Below are positions 18,763 to 27,565 of a stretch of 29,352 nucleotides of DNA, piece by piece; the stretch's first letter is position 1, and the number at the start of each line of letters is the position of its first letter. A model generated the notes under the pieces. That model had not been told where the DNA came from. It made no database searches and was given only the letters and a program-made list of their open reading frames with translations. The stretch is from Dimargaris cristalligena. Taxonomy: Eukaryota > Kickxellomycota > Dimargaritomycetes > Dimargaritales > Dimargaritaceae. Made by a program: the position numbers and the translations under genes. The stretch lies in NCBI GenBank assembly GCA_027576995.1, contig JANBQC010000326.1:1-29352 (forward strand), given 5' to 3'.

Positions 18763-19095
18763 GATTAAACTGCAGCATGTAGGCTGGATATGGCGAGATA
18801 TACAGGTAATTGCGTTAACCATGATGGTTCTGGAATGCTTCCCCATTGCACCCTGACCACTCAATAAGTATAAATTTATTTGGTTATGAATACTAGAAGG
18901 GGTTATTTTAAAATGCCCCGCCTAGGCTGCCAGGGTTGTCCGCCAGTCGGAAACAATGACCACCCTTCAAAATATCAGCTGGTTTATGTTTGGTGTATTT
19001 TTATGATTATTATTTTTAGGCGTTTATTCGGGTGACAGGGACGCTCATAAGGTAGGGCCTTATCCTAATACGACCGACCTTCCTCCTGCAATTGA

Positions 19096-19527
19096 TTGCC
19101 TTATATTAGAAAACCTGCTTCAGTGACTACAGGTATTCACGGACCATTGGGGAATATTCGCAATCCAGCGGTCTGCAGTATCCTCCGGGATAAGAGCTAT
19201 GGTCGCTACAATCGATGCAGGGGAAGGCCAAGTACCGCTGAAACGGAATCCCTATGAACTGAAAATGAAAGCGTTAAGCTGGTGAAGTCCTACCCTGAGT
19301 GGATTTTGCCATAGTCTATATGGGGCATATTCGTGGTCTGTTATGAGCACCCGGCCTCCCCAAAGCAGCAGTTTCTTGGCCTGGGGCTGATCGTCGGTGC
19401 TCATGGGGACGTAAGCACATACCCCTTCCACGGAGGGGTGTCTCATTATTGGTCATACCTATTTCTTTCCCAGTATCTGGAATACAATGGGTATGCTGCG
19501 GAGCCTTCATACCACCGGGCCAAATAG
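19096..19527 (+). pseudogene. Possible decayed coding sequence, unknown family
   Basis: One frame stays open for 143 codons except for two in-frame stops, TGA at 19255-19257 and TAG at 19312-19314. It ends at TAG 19525-19527. The conceptual product is protein-like, with pieces such as VKLVKSYPEWILP, then SIWGIFVVCYEHP and GLGLIVGAHGDVSTYPFHGG. I do not recognise the family. A second protein-like piece, GLPFPLGSEPTWLAHEF, lies on the same strand near 20040-20150 but in another position and could be a further fragment. Alternatives are a live gene with very short introns removing the stops, or chance. The reverse strand is also partly open here, so strand assignment is uncertain. Confidence 0.28.
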
Positions 19528-19681
19528 CATGGCACCACCGCCTTCTTACTTTAGATATATATAATACAATAGCGGATCAATATCATCTACGAATGCTTCC
19601 TTAAACCAAAGATACATTCACTCTACGAGCCCAATACGGAGCCCTGATTCAAACGACTTACGAGAGCTTCCTTAACCGGTC

Positions 19682-19701
19682 GGTTTGGTTTGGTTTGGTT
19701 T
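19682..19701. repeat. (GGTTT)4 pentanucleotide run
   Basis: There are four tandem GGTTT units. They resemble simple-sequence expansion; four units inside a window are not evidence of a telomere. Confidence 0.6.
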
Positions 19702-20668
19702 AGTATTATCTATGCCATCCGAATATCGACTTTAGGTAGACGATCCAGCGACGGAATAGAGTAGGCTGGCCTCCATTAACCCCTGCTTAGTGCAATTGAA
19801 AACTATACATCTGCTGCCCCTTTTTTGGGCGTTCATCACTTATCTTCCAACATGGAAAAACAACGGGGTGGGTTAGTATAGAGCAACCCAAGACCAAATA
19901 ATTCCAATATACTCAAATTCATACGGTTCGCCGTTAGGTTGCGAAGGGCCTCCCTTGCTGGCCAGCGACCATCAGGGAGGGGCAATGCTGGATGTATGCC
20001 ATTGTCAAATAGCCCAATGAATTGATCAGTCATAAGCTACTGGGTCTGCCTTTCCCACTCGGTAGTGAACCCACGTGGCTGGCGCATGAGTTCAGAGGGG
20101 AGTATGAGGAAGCCTTTGATGGATCGAAATTAGGCAGTTCCGTCAACTAGAAGACATGGAGCATAATGCCCAAATACAACCTGGAGTAATTCGATTACGA
20201 ATATAGGGAGTGTTGCTTTATGAGAGTTTTCAGCGGTTTATTTGAATGGGAAAAGCGACCGGGGATGTATAAGAATATCGCTAAATAATAATAGTAATAA
20301 TGGATCCGTAATGCGGGGTTTGGTGAATGGCAGCATTAAAAGTAATGGGAGAAGGGAAAAAGCGGCGGCTAATATATCAGACTTTGGTGTACAGTAAAAA
20401 GTACATTGATGAAAGGAAACGAGAGTGGGCGGCCGGTAAGATAGGAGGAGTAATCATCGTGAACCGTCCGCGATCACTGTGTTTCTTATATACAACGATT
20501 AAAATAAGAAAAGGGAATTATGGGGTGGTGCGCTAAATAAAATGATAATGTGAAAGAATAGACTACCAGCGCGCACACACACACGCATATAGAGTGACAC
20601 ACCTCGACATTCATAAATGTCGTCTGATAACGGGCCGATTACCATGTAGGAATTTATTGACGATAGGG

Positions 20669-20974
20669 TTAGTCCTCGTCGGAATTGGCGCGGTAGGAGG
20701 CCTTTTCGTTCTCATACCGGATTTTGTCCGCGGCGGCCTGTTGTTCGTAGGGAACCTTTTCGGTATCGGACATGCTTTTCCACTGTTCACCGAGCCGTTT
20801 GCCCAGCTCGCCAAAGGAGGCCGTGGGGTTGGCCTGCTTGACGCCCTCGCGGGCGGCCTGGGAGTAGAACATGTAGGCGGAGAGGTTCCGTTTGGGAGCA
20901 TTGGGGTCCTTCTTGGCGCGGGGCTTCCGCTTTTCGGTGGTGGCACCTCGGCTGGTGGCGGAGAGTCGGGGCAT
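20669..20974 (-). CDS. NHP6: NHP6-like HMG-box chromatin protein
   Basis: This intronless gene encodes 101 aa, the size expected for a single-HMG-box Nhp6-type protein that bends DNA without sequence specificity and assists FACT and transcription-complex assembly in the nucleus. A basic N-terminal arm (EKRKPRAKKDPNAPKR, residues 14-29) precedes the box. The box, about 25-95, has LSAYMFYSQAAREGVK, SFGELGKRLGEQWKSMS and KVPYEQQAAADKIRYENE, with the aromatic and Trp core residues in place. A short acidic tail, ANSDED, closes it. The start at 20974 is preceded by CAAA and gives the family N-terminus. The frame stays open back to 21238 through a CT repeat that would be read as Ser-Leu repeats, and that extension is rejected. 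It is transcribed divergently from AAR2. Confidence 0.95.
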   Translation of the reverse strand: MPRLSATSRGATTEKRKPRAKKDPNAPKRNLSAYMFYSQAAREGVKQANPTASFGELGKRLGEQWKSMSDTEKVPYEQQAAADKIRYENEKASYRANSDED

Positions 20975-21075
20975 TTTGGTGAAAGACGAGGACGGGGTAC
21001 GGGTACGGAGTGAACGGGTATCGCGGATAGGAAGCAGCGTACGTATAGTGTGGGGTAGAGAGTGAGCGGGGGGGC

Positions 21076-21077
<2 letters not shown>

Positions 21078-21112
<35 letters not shown>
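21078..21112. repeat. (GA)n / (CT)n microsatellite in the NHP6 leader
   Basis: About 17 GA units lie 104 bp before the NHP6 ATG. On the transcribed side this is a pure CT tract, either in the 5' UTR or just upstream of the transcription start. Confidence 0.85.
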
Positions 21113-21115
<3 letters not shown>

Positions 21116-21118
21116 GAA

Positions 21119-21128
21119 GGTTATAATG
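21119..21128 (-). promoter_or_regulatory. TATA-like element for NHP6
   Basis: GCATTATAAC, read on the minus strand, lies about 145-155 bp before the ATG and just upstream of the CT tract. A start about 30 bp downstream would fall inside the tract. Confidence 0.35.
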
Positions 21129-21748
21129 CGAGCGACAACGGAAGAGGGAGGGTCGAAGTGCCTGTTACCCAGAGAGGCGGCCGAGCTTAGGCTATAAAAA
21201 GGGAGATAGGGGACACAGGAGAGATGGGGGGGGAGCATTTGGATGGCGCAGGAGGCCTTCCCTCCTTGTATTCCGACAGGGTGGTATGGGTGGCTCTATA
21301 GCGGACGCGTTGTGTTGATGGCCGCAACAACGCGTATAGTGGCGGGAATGCGCAGCTAAGGGGGAGAAGGCTTCCTTCACCAAATGCCGTTTAGCACACT
21401 CTCTCCTATATACCATTCCACGCATATGCGCGTCTCGCTAATTCTCTCCGATTCTTTCCCACTTGGCCATGGCTACCCCTGACCTGGATAGACTGGCCCA
21501 ATCGAAGCAGTGCATTCCAACTGTGCACCGTATAATAGGGGAGGTAAGAGAAATGGAGTGGCAGCCCGTCTACTGATCCACTGTACTGTGGTGTATTTCC
21601 AATCTTCTTGGAACCGCCGAGTCGTCCATCGAGGTGCGCCAGACTACCCGTTAGGCGGATAACCATGATAAGTTAACGAGCTAGCGCGGGGGGGGGAGAT
21701 CAAAGACTGTTCCGATAAGGGGAATTCTGCTGAGAGTACAAAGAGCTG

Positions 21749-21808
21749 CCAATTGATGATCTAAAGTGTGGCCAATTGGACCTGGTTGCAAATGGGGTGC
21801 ACCATTGG
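21749..21808. promoter_or_regulatory. CCAAT-box cluster upstream of AAR2
   Basis: CCAAT occurs at 21749-21753 and 21772-21776, and its reverse complement ATTGG at 21775-21779 and 21804-21808. The cluster is about 210-270 bp before the AAR2 ATG. This is compatible with an NF-Y/HAP-type complex, inferred only from the motif. Confidence 0.3.
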
Positions 21809-22021
21809 AATGTAGAGCCCAACCACCTTGCTCTTGCCTATTACTTAAAACAGCACTGGGCGCTTGGGGTGACTAACTTAGTTAGCCGGGTTGGTAAAGT
21901 AGAGCAGCCACTCGACCCAGTTGACACTCCAGTAGGCTTTCTATTGCCATCTCTACTTCACCCGCTTTGTCCCCCCCTAGTTCTTCAGTTCGCTCCAAAT
22001 AGCCACCGCCACCTCGACCTC

Positions 22022-24369
22022 ATGGATCAGCAGACCGCCAACCTTCTGTTCGACAAGGGTGGCATTGTCCTCATTCTTGAGGCCCCCAAAGACCTCGAGT
22101 TTGGCATCGACGTTCACATGTGGACCACTGGCCCGCGCTTCCAGGGCGTTAAACTGATCCCCCCCGGCGTCCATTTCGTTTACTACAAGTAAGTAAAAGG
22201 GGTGCATAAGCATATATTATTCCCGCTGGAATTGTCCCACCATGACTGCTATCTCATACTAATGCGGCTCAGCTCTTTATATGTACATACCCATTGCTTC
22301 CTCTTCTAATCCGATTCAGCTCGGGACAACCCCACACGACCGAGTCACGGGCTGGCTTTTTTCATAATTTCCGGGCCGGCGAGGTAAGTACCTGCTTGGG
22401 ATGGCAATTTCAGACCTTTCACTACTATCATCCAATAGATATTTACGATTCATTAAAGTATACCAGGTCAACGGAGTAGATGCATATGCATATCTATATA
22501 TATATATATATATAAACGATGGAGCTATAGGATCTGACCCGCCGCCGCTCTATTTTATATATGTCTGAAATCATCCACTCACACACACCCTTTGCCCCTC
22601 AGGTTATGGTCAGGGTTTGGGACCCCGTCAACGAACAGCTGTTTCCCGAGTCCCACCTCGATAACGACCAACGCCGCCGCTATGCCGACGGTAAGCACCC
22701 GTTAGAATGTACACTTCACTCTGCTGTTCTCACAACGCAGGCTACTTATAACCTCGATATACTGGTATAGCCAACTCAGGCGTCACTGTTGGTTGATGTT
22801 TAAACATTACGAATATTCCAATCACCCTCCCCCCTATCCCCACCAACCACTATTGTCTGTCACCTCCACTTAGATATCCGGTCATTCGATCCCCGCCTAG
22901 GGGCATACCCCCTTGATCCTCCCCACTCCTACCAAACCTGGCTCAAGCTCTCGGGCTATGTTTCACCGGCCCTACTGACCCGGGTGCTCCCCGGGGATCG
23001 GGTGATTTCCGGTAGTGATGGGGGTCCCTATGACGAAGGCGCCATTCGCGATGCCTCAGGAATTCCATTTACCATGATCGACCTGAAAAGATCTTTTCCA
23101 CCCGAGAGTCAAGGCGAAGAGCGAACGCGCTACAGTCTGGACAAGAGTTGGCTACTAAGTCATTTGCTAAATACGGCCTGGTCCAACGGTAAGCTACCTA
23201 TGAGTCTCTTGTATCACTAGCCCATCCCCTTCCCCCGAATACAGGCTGGCCCTGTTCAATGAATACCTAGTGATACTTACACCTCCATCTCCATCGCCTC
23301 TGCTTTTGCTTGTTCTATAATAATTGGCGGTTTCATATATAGATTACCGACAGCCTCTAGGGGAATTACAGCTCGGATTTATCTGTTTACTCATGGGGCA
23401 AAACTACGCCGGATTCGAACAGTGGAAGGCCCTGATTCATCTTCTCTGCTTATCCTCGGAAGCTATTGTTAAGTACTCTAGTGACCTGTATCCCAATTTT
23501 ATAGGTAGGTTTAGGATCTCACTTATACAGCCTTGGGTTGATCCGTGGTTCCGAGGTTCACCTGTGGATATTACTCTTACCTTCTTAATTCCCAACCGCT
23601 AACATACCTGCAAAGTGTAACGTGGGCTATGTATATTCGCCATTTTCTAACCAGATTTAAAATTATCCACCTTTAATTAACTATACATATTCGTTTATAT
23701 ATCCATCTATTTATGGGGGATCCTCGTGTTGGTACTGATGGGGATGCAGATGCTCTACAACACCAACTCAATGAATGCCCTGAAGACTTCTTTACTGATG
23801 TCATTATGGTGGACAACTTTGTATTCCAACTATTGAAGGTAAGCTAATTCCAAAATTTCGTAAAATTGGGGCGGTCTTGCCAATCTATCTATATATATAT
23901 AGTACTGGGTCGTCTCTTCCCCAGATTTATGAATCCCGTGTGGTCACACCACTCATCTTTCCATGTATATGGCAAAATCAACCAAGTGATACTAACATGA
24001 TTATTCTATTCCTTACTTTCCATCCATTGGTGACAATGTCTCCAACCTTTATTTATTCATTCCCTGCTGTGGGATTCGGAATGAAATAATGAATAGACAC
24101 TCACTCGCAACATCACCAGGCTCCAGGTGACTGACCCGACCCCGCTTTTAATGGCCAAACTCGTCCGCTTCAGTGAGTTCTTACAAAGGCGCTTTGGTGA
24201 AGGTCTCCCGTTAACTCAGGCGACTAATAAGGGGGGCCCTAATAATGAGGTATCAAATGCCAACAATGAATATTCCTATCAAGGTGGTGATGCCGATGAG
24301 GATGATGAGGAGGAGGATGATGACGATGATGACGATGAATATAAACCTGTCATAGTGGAGCTGCCTTGA
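22022..24369 (+). CDS. AAR2: AAR2, U5 snRNP assembly / A1 cistron splicing factor
   Basis: Aar2 binds Prp8 in cytoplasmic U5 snRNP precursors and is later replaced by Brr2. Exons read by hand: 22022-22188, 22320-22383, 22603-22690, 22874-23188, 23343-23504, 23750-23838, about 23925-23942, and about 24127-24369. The phases of the first six join cleanly. The product is about 381 aa, against 384 in human AAR2. Signature segments are DLEFGIDVHMWTTGPRFQGVK with IPPGVHFVYY, then ESRAGFFHNF, the middle SYQTWLKLSGYVSP, GELQLGFICLLMGQNYAGFE, and QHQLNECPEDFFTDVI. The C-terminal PVIVELP matches the family end and follows an Asp/Glu tract. Introns are 86-245 nt with donors GTAAGT/GTAAGC/GTAGGT and pyrimidine-rich acceptors. 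The small seventh exon is uncertain: donors at 23940 or 23943 and acceptors ending at 24119 or 24126 compete. The ATG at 22022 is the only in-frame ATG near the homologous start. Confidence 0.93.
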
Positions 24370-24544
24370 GATCTGCATTTAGATAATTTGCATTGTTACT
24401 TATATTAAATGTAAGGTCATTAGGCCCAGGTTTATAAGGCTATAGTTGAATCTACGGGTACTTTACTATAGAGTATTTTAAATTATTATATTAAAGTAAG
24501 TGGTGTTGTATTAAGTAAAGCCAATTAAAGCTAATGGCTTTCAG
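24370..24544. other. AAR2 3' flank
   Basis: AT-rich sequence up to the first LTR, presumably the AAR2 3' UTR and polyadenylation region. Nothing else was seen. Confidence 0.5.
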
Positions 24545-25117
24545 TATTACCTGGGTTCACTACTCTTAGTCCATTAAGAGTCCTGAGGATAGGCTTCTAA
24601 CAGTAGGCTTAGTGAAGTAGTTACTAGTATTAGGTATAGGTAGGGTATACTAATAAATAAAGGCTTAGAAATAGGGATATATAAGGGATATATAAGGAGT
24701 ATACTTACTAATTAGTATAAAGGGAATGAGTATATATAGGGGTTATTAGATAAATAAGGGGTAAGAATAAGCTAAGACATCTAACTAGTCCTAATAGGGC
24801 CTAATTATATATATATATAGATGACTACAGAGGGAGGTCCCAAGAGAGAATACTACTAAGACTAATAAATAGGTAAATAGGCTGGTTAGATGGCTACTAG
24901 TATCTGGAAGACTCTAATAGTAGCTGGAAGAGACTTTAGATTAGTGTATATGTGATTAGTATAAAGTGATAGAGTCTAGGTAGGGGAAAGGTTATATATA
25001 ATAAAGGATAATCTAATGGTATTAGGTATGGCCATGGGAGAGCTGATATAGTATGATAGGGCCTAATATAGTTAGGAGTTTAACTAATTAGTTTAAGGTA
25101 GATTAGATGGGCTAATA
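24545..25117 (-). mobile_element. Solo LTR, inverted copy A, decayed
   Basis: The reverse complement of this stretch aligns along its length with the two direct copies at 25182-25767 and 25768-26358. Shared landmarks are GGACTAAGAGT near the 3' end, TAGAAGCCTATCC, the TATATATA box (about 24798-24823 on the plus strand) and GTATCTGGAAGACTCTAAT. It is the most AT-rich copy. The polyadenylation hexamer AATAAA of the direct copies reads AATAAC here, and many differences are C/G to T/A transitions. The ends are approximate and no target-site duplication was recognised. Confidence 0.75.
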
Positions 25118-25181
25118 CTTCCCAAAAGGTATAGAAATATTCTCAAGTAATTCATCATATTAATTGAAATTAGTTATAAGG

Positions 25182-25767
25182 GTTAATATCAGCCCCCCTA
25201 ATCTGACTTAATCAGGACCCGATGATTGCCCTACCCATATTAGGCTATATTGCACCATAGCCACTATCCCATGGTCACCTCCGGTACTATAGGACCCTCA
25301 TTTATGATATAACCCCCAGCCTCCTGGCCCTGGTTCTTCTCACCACTTACTCCTTACAGTAATATGAAGACTCTTCCAGTTCCCATAAGAGTCTTCCCAA
25401 TATGAAGCCACCCGGACACCTATTTTATTGATACCTTAGTTAGTAGCTTCTTACCTTGAGGCCTCTCCTTGTGAGTTATCCCTGCATATATATAACTGGG
25501 CCTCTTGGGACCAGTTCGATTCCTTAGCTTATTCTTACCCCCCATAGTTTACTCAATAAACTCTATATACACTCACTCCCTGTGTACTGACCAGTAAGTG
25601 TACACTACTGCATGTCCCTTGCCTAGTTGACCATACTTACTTTATTTGGTTAGTACTGTGGTTCACCTAATACTAGTAGCCTGCTTGGCTGAGTCTAAGG
25701 CCTGCCTACTGTTAGAAGCCTATCCCCGAGACTCTTGATGGACTAAGAGTGGTTAACTTGGGCAACA
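25182..25767 (+). mobile_element. Retrotransposon LTR, copy B
   Basis: This is about 586 bp with U3-R-U5 organisation: a TATA box CATATATATAAC at 25484-25495, then the polyadenylation signal AATAAA at 25555-25560 about 65 bp later, and the 3' end GGGCAACA. Ends of the GTTGATAT...CAACA kind recall Ty1/copia LTRs, but the superfamily is only a guess because no internal coding region remains. Copy C starts directly at the 3' end of B. Confidence 0.75.
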
Positions 25768-26358
25768 GTTGATATATGTCAGCCCTTTTAGTCTACCTTA
25801 ATCTAAATACTATACTGTCTAGCCTTATTAGGCCTTATAGCACCATATTAACCTTCCCATGGTTACCCCCAGTACTATGGGATTATCATTTATCATATAA
25901 CTATTCCCCTTCCGGACCCCAATACTTTACACTAATCACTCAAGTACTGATCCAAATAGTCTTCCACTTACCATTAGAGTCTTCCAGATACTCGTGCTAT
26001 CTGGTTAGCCTATTTATCCATACCTTAATTAGTATTACCTTTCCCTTGGGACCTCCCTCTGGAGTTATCCCTGCATATATATAACTAGGCCCCATTAGGA
26101 CCAGTTAGATTCCTCAGCTTATTATTACCCCCTAGTTTACCCTAATAAACTCTATATATATTTATCCCCTTGTACTAACCAGTAAGTATACCCACTACAC
26201 ATCCCTTACTTATACCTATATTTAGTAGCCTTTATTAGTTAGTACTGTACCCTGTACCTAATGCTAGTAGCCTATTTGGTTGAATCTAAGCCCCACCTAC
26301 TATTAGAAGCCTATCCCCAGGACTCTTGATGGACTAAGAGTGGATAGCCCAGTCAACA
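25768..26358 (+). mobile_element. Retrotransposon LTR, copy C, tandem to B
   Basis: This is about 591 bp beginning GTTGATATATGTCAGCCC and ending AGTCAACA. The TATA box CATATATATAAC is at 26074-26085 and AATAAA at 26144-26149, at the same spacing as in B. No primer-binding site or gag-pol sequence lies between B and C. Confidence 0.75.
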
Positions 26359-26853
26359 GTAGCTAACATTTTCTAATAAATTTAGTTATATTTTATTTCA
26401 TTTTTACTTCACTTAGTCATACCTTATCTATCCTCATGAAATCCAAAAAGGTTCTATATGATAATAAGTAAGAGTATGAAAGTCCATTTATTGGAAGAAG
26501 AGATGCAGTAATAGAGTCTTCCAAATTCTCTCATTTTTTAATTTATCCTTATATTAATTATCATGAATACTTCAGTAAATCTAAGGTAATTCCAATTCCT
26601 AAGTACTTTCAGTTATTCAGAATAGTGTTTAATCCTGAAGACTTGACTAGTTTTCCCCTCTGTGGTTTTATAGTCCTGTAGTCAGTTCTTAGTACTATTA
26701 AGTTATCTTTAAGATAAGTTTTTATTATTCAGAATTAATATATATTTTAACTTCACCAGCTGATGACTTCTAGTGGAAGTCAAATCCATCTTTATTTTTC
26801 TTTACTTTTCATTTTACACCATTTATTAACACGCAGCCACCGTGGCTCACCCA
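26359..26853. other. AT-rich stretch downstream of the LTRs
   Basis: No gene was seen. Around 26490-26570 there is weak similarity to the LTR U3 (AGAGTCTTCCAAATTCTC against AGAGTCTTCCAGATACTC), so an older, heavily decayed LTR fragment may be present. I cannot confirm this by eye. Confidence 0.35.
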
Positions 26854-27114
26854 ATGCCTAGCGCTGACGATGGACATGAAGCCTACATCCCCAAGGATTT
26901 ATTCCCACCGTATCCCAGCACCAACTCAGAACATAGCTCCGACCCAATCCGTTTGGCCGAAGGACTGTTTCCCATGTTCCATCCAGGTGCTGGCCCCTCG
27001 AAACCGATGTCCAGTGTCTCTTCCGCCCCAAGAGACAGCAACAAACCTAGTGATAGACCTTCGGTTGCTCATAGATGGACTGGGGGATGCCTTCCTATGC
27101 TTGCCCTACGATAG
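26854..27114 (+). CDS. Doubtful 86-aa Pro/Ser-rich hypothetical protein
   Basis: The frame is open from ATG 26854 to the stop at 27114. The product is rich in Pro, Ser and Asp (DLFPPYPSTNSEHSSDP, GLFPMFHPGAGPS) and has no signal peptide or known domain. It converges with the secreted-protein gene on the other strand and overlaps its last 20 bp. It could be a real small gene, an exon of a larger gene or chance. Evidence for translation is lacking, so this is a low-confidence call. Confidence 0.25.
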   Translation: MPSADDGHEAYIPKDLFPPYPSTNSEHSSDPIRLAEGLFPMFHPGAGPSKPMSSVSSAPRDSNKPSDRPSVAHRWTGGCLPMLALR

Positions 27115-27565
27115 GGTTCTGGGACGACAGTTTAGGAGGATAAGGTAGAGGCATCTGGAGGGGTGGGCGGATACCATTTACCGAGCCAGAACGACTGGCC
27201 TCCATCCGGTGGTGCGCGCTGGCTAATTCGTCATGATTTCCAATGATATGGTCGAGGGATGTGTCCTGTATATTGCTATCGGCTTGTCTAATATCCTGGT
27301 CACCCATGAAGTGTTCGTGTAAGTTGATGTACGAGGCCAGCTTATTATGATCAAGTTGGCCAATATACTTGGCAATGTCTTGCCATGTCGCGTCCCGGAA
27401 CAAGGGCCCATGGATTAGATGCATAGCCGAGTCCTCATCAATAATATCAGGACTGCTAGCATCGATGAAATTATTGAGGCCAGCGTCTTGGTTATTCTGC
27501 TCGGAGGCGTGGCTGAAGTTGAGTGCACTTAGGATGAGCAGGTATGTCACTCCAAAGGGACGCAT
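27095..27565 (-). CDS. Small secreted protein, unknown function
   Basis: This is a frame of 156 aa from ATG 27565. The N-terminus MRPFGVTYLLILSALNFSHA is a textbook signal peptide (basic n-region, hydrophobic core, small residues before a likely cut after Ala20), so the product should enter the secretory pathway. The mature part, about 136 aa, is acidic and rich in His, Asn and Asp. It contains no cysteine, no transmembrane helix and no motif I recognise, and it ends in a Pro-rich tail (RPPLQMPLPYPPK). A TATA box at 27642-27650 lies about 80 bp before this ATG, so the in-frame ATG at 27655 is rejected because it would fall upstream of transcription. It may be an orphan or lineage-specific secreted protein; an effector role is speculation. 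Confidence 0.6.
   Translation of the reverse strand: MRPFGVTYLLILSALNFSHASEQNNQDAGLNNFIDASSPDIIDEDSAMHLIHGPLFRDATWQDIAKYIGQLDHNKLASYINLHEHFMGDQDIRQADSNIQDTSLDHIIGNHDELASAHHRMEASRSGSVNGIRPPLQMPLPYPPKLSSQNPIVGQA

Larger units (their letters stand above)
18763..20668. other. Gene-poor region between M3 peptidase and NHP6
   Basis: No confident gene lies here. It holds a decayed-looking coding stretch (19096-19527) and a (GGTTT)4 run at about 19682-19701. Two short open frames at 19836-20033 (minus) and 20327-20536 (plus) were not recognised. A short CA repeat at about 20572-20585 is close to the NHP6 3' end. Confidence 0.5.
20975..22021. other. Divergent promoter region between NHP6 and AAR2
   Basis: No gene is supported. 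On the NHP6 side lie a (GA)n tract (21078-21112) and a TATA-like ATTATAAC. A strong plus-strand TATAAAAAG sits at about 21192-21201 with no gene directly after it. On the AAR2 side there are two CCAAT boxes and one inverted copy (21749-21808). Open frames of 77 and 86 codons on the minus strand (21192-21666) are not recognised. Confidence 0.5.

Noticed and set aside
18641..18778. A 46-codon N-terminal extension of the M3 peptidase.
   Set aside because: It contains the TATA box and the likely transcription start, and homology begins right after the internal ATG.
19836..20033. A minus-strand open frame of 65 codons beginning MTDQFIGLFDNGIHP.
   Set aside because: It is protein-like to the eye, but no family, promoter or convincing splice partner was found. 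The opposite strand is also partly open, so no call is made.
20975..21238. An 88-codon N-terminal extension of the HMG-box protein.
   Set aside because: It reads a CT microsatellite as Ser-Leu repeats and lies over the promoter; Nhp6-type proteins are about 90-110 aa.
21776..22021. An N-terminal extension of AAR2 exon 1.
   Set aside because: It has no in-frame ATG, and the family N-terminus (MDQQTANLLFDKGG) starts at 22022.
25510..25522. A B-box-like AGTTCGATTCC motif, suggesting a tRNA or SINE.
   Set aside because: It is inside LTR copy B, is not conserved in copy C (AGTTAGATTCC), and has no A box or cloverleaf around it.
26414..26420. Another TTAGTCA 7-mer outside the GST array.
   Set aside because: The 7-mer is expected three to four times by chance in the window. 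This one lacks the GC extension and lies in AT-rich repeat remnants.
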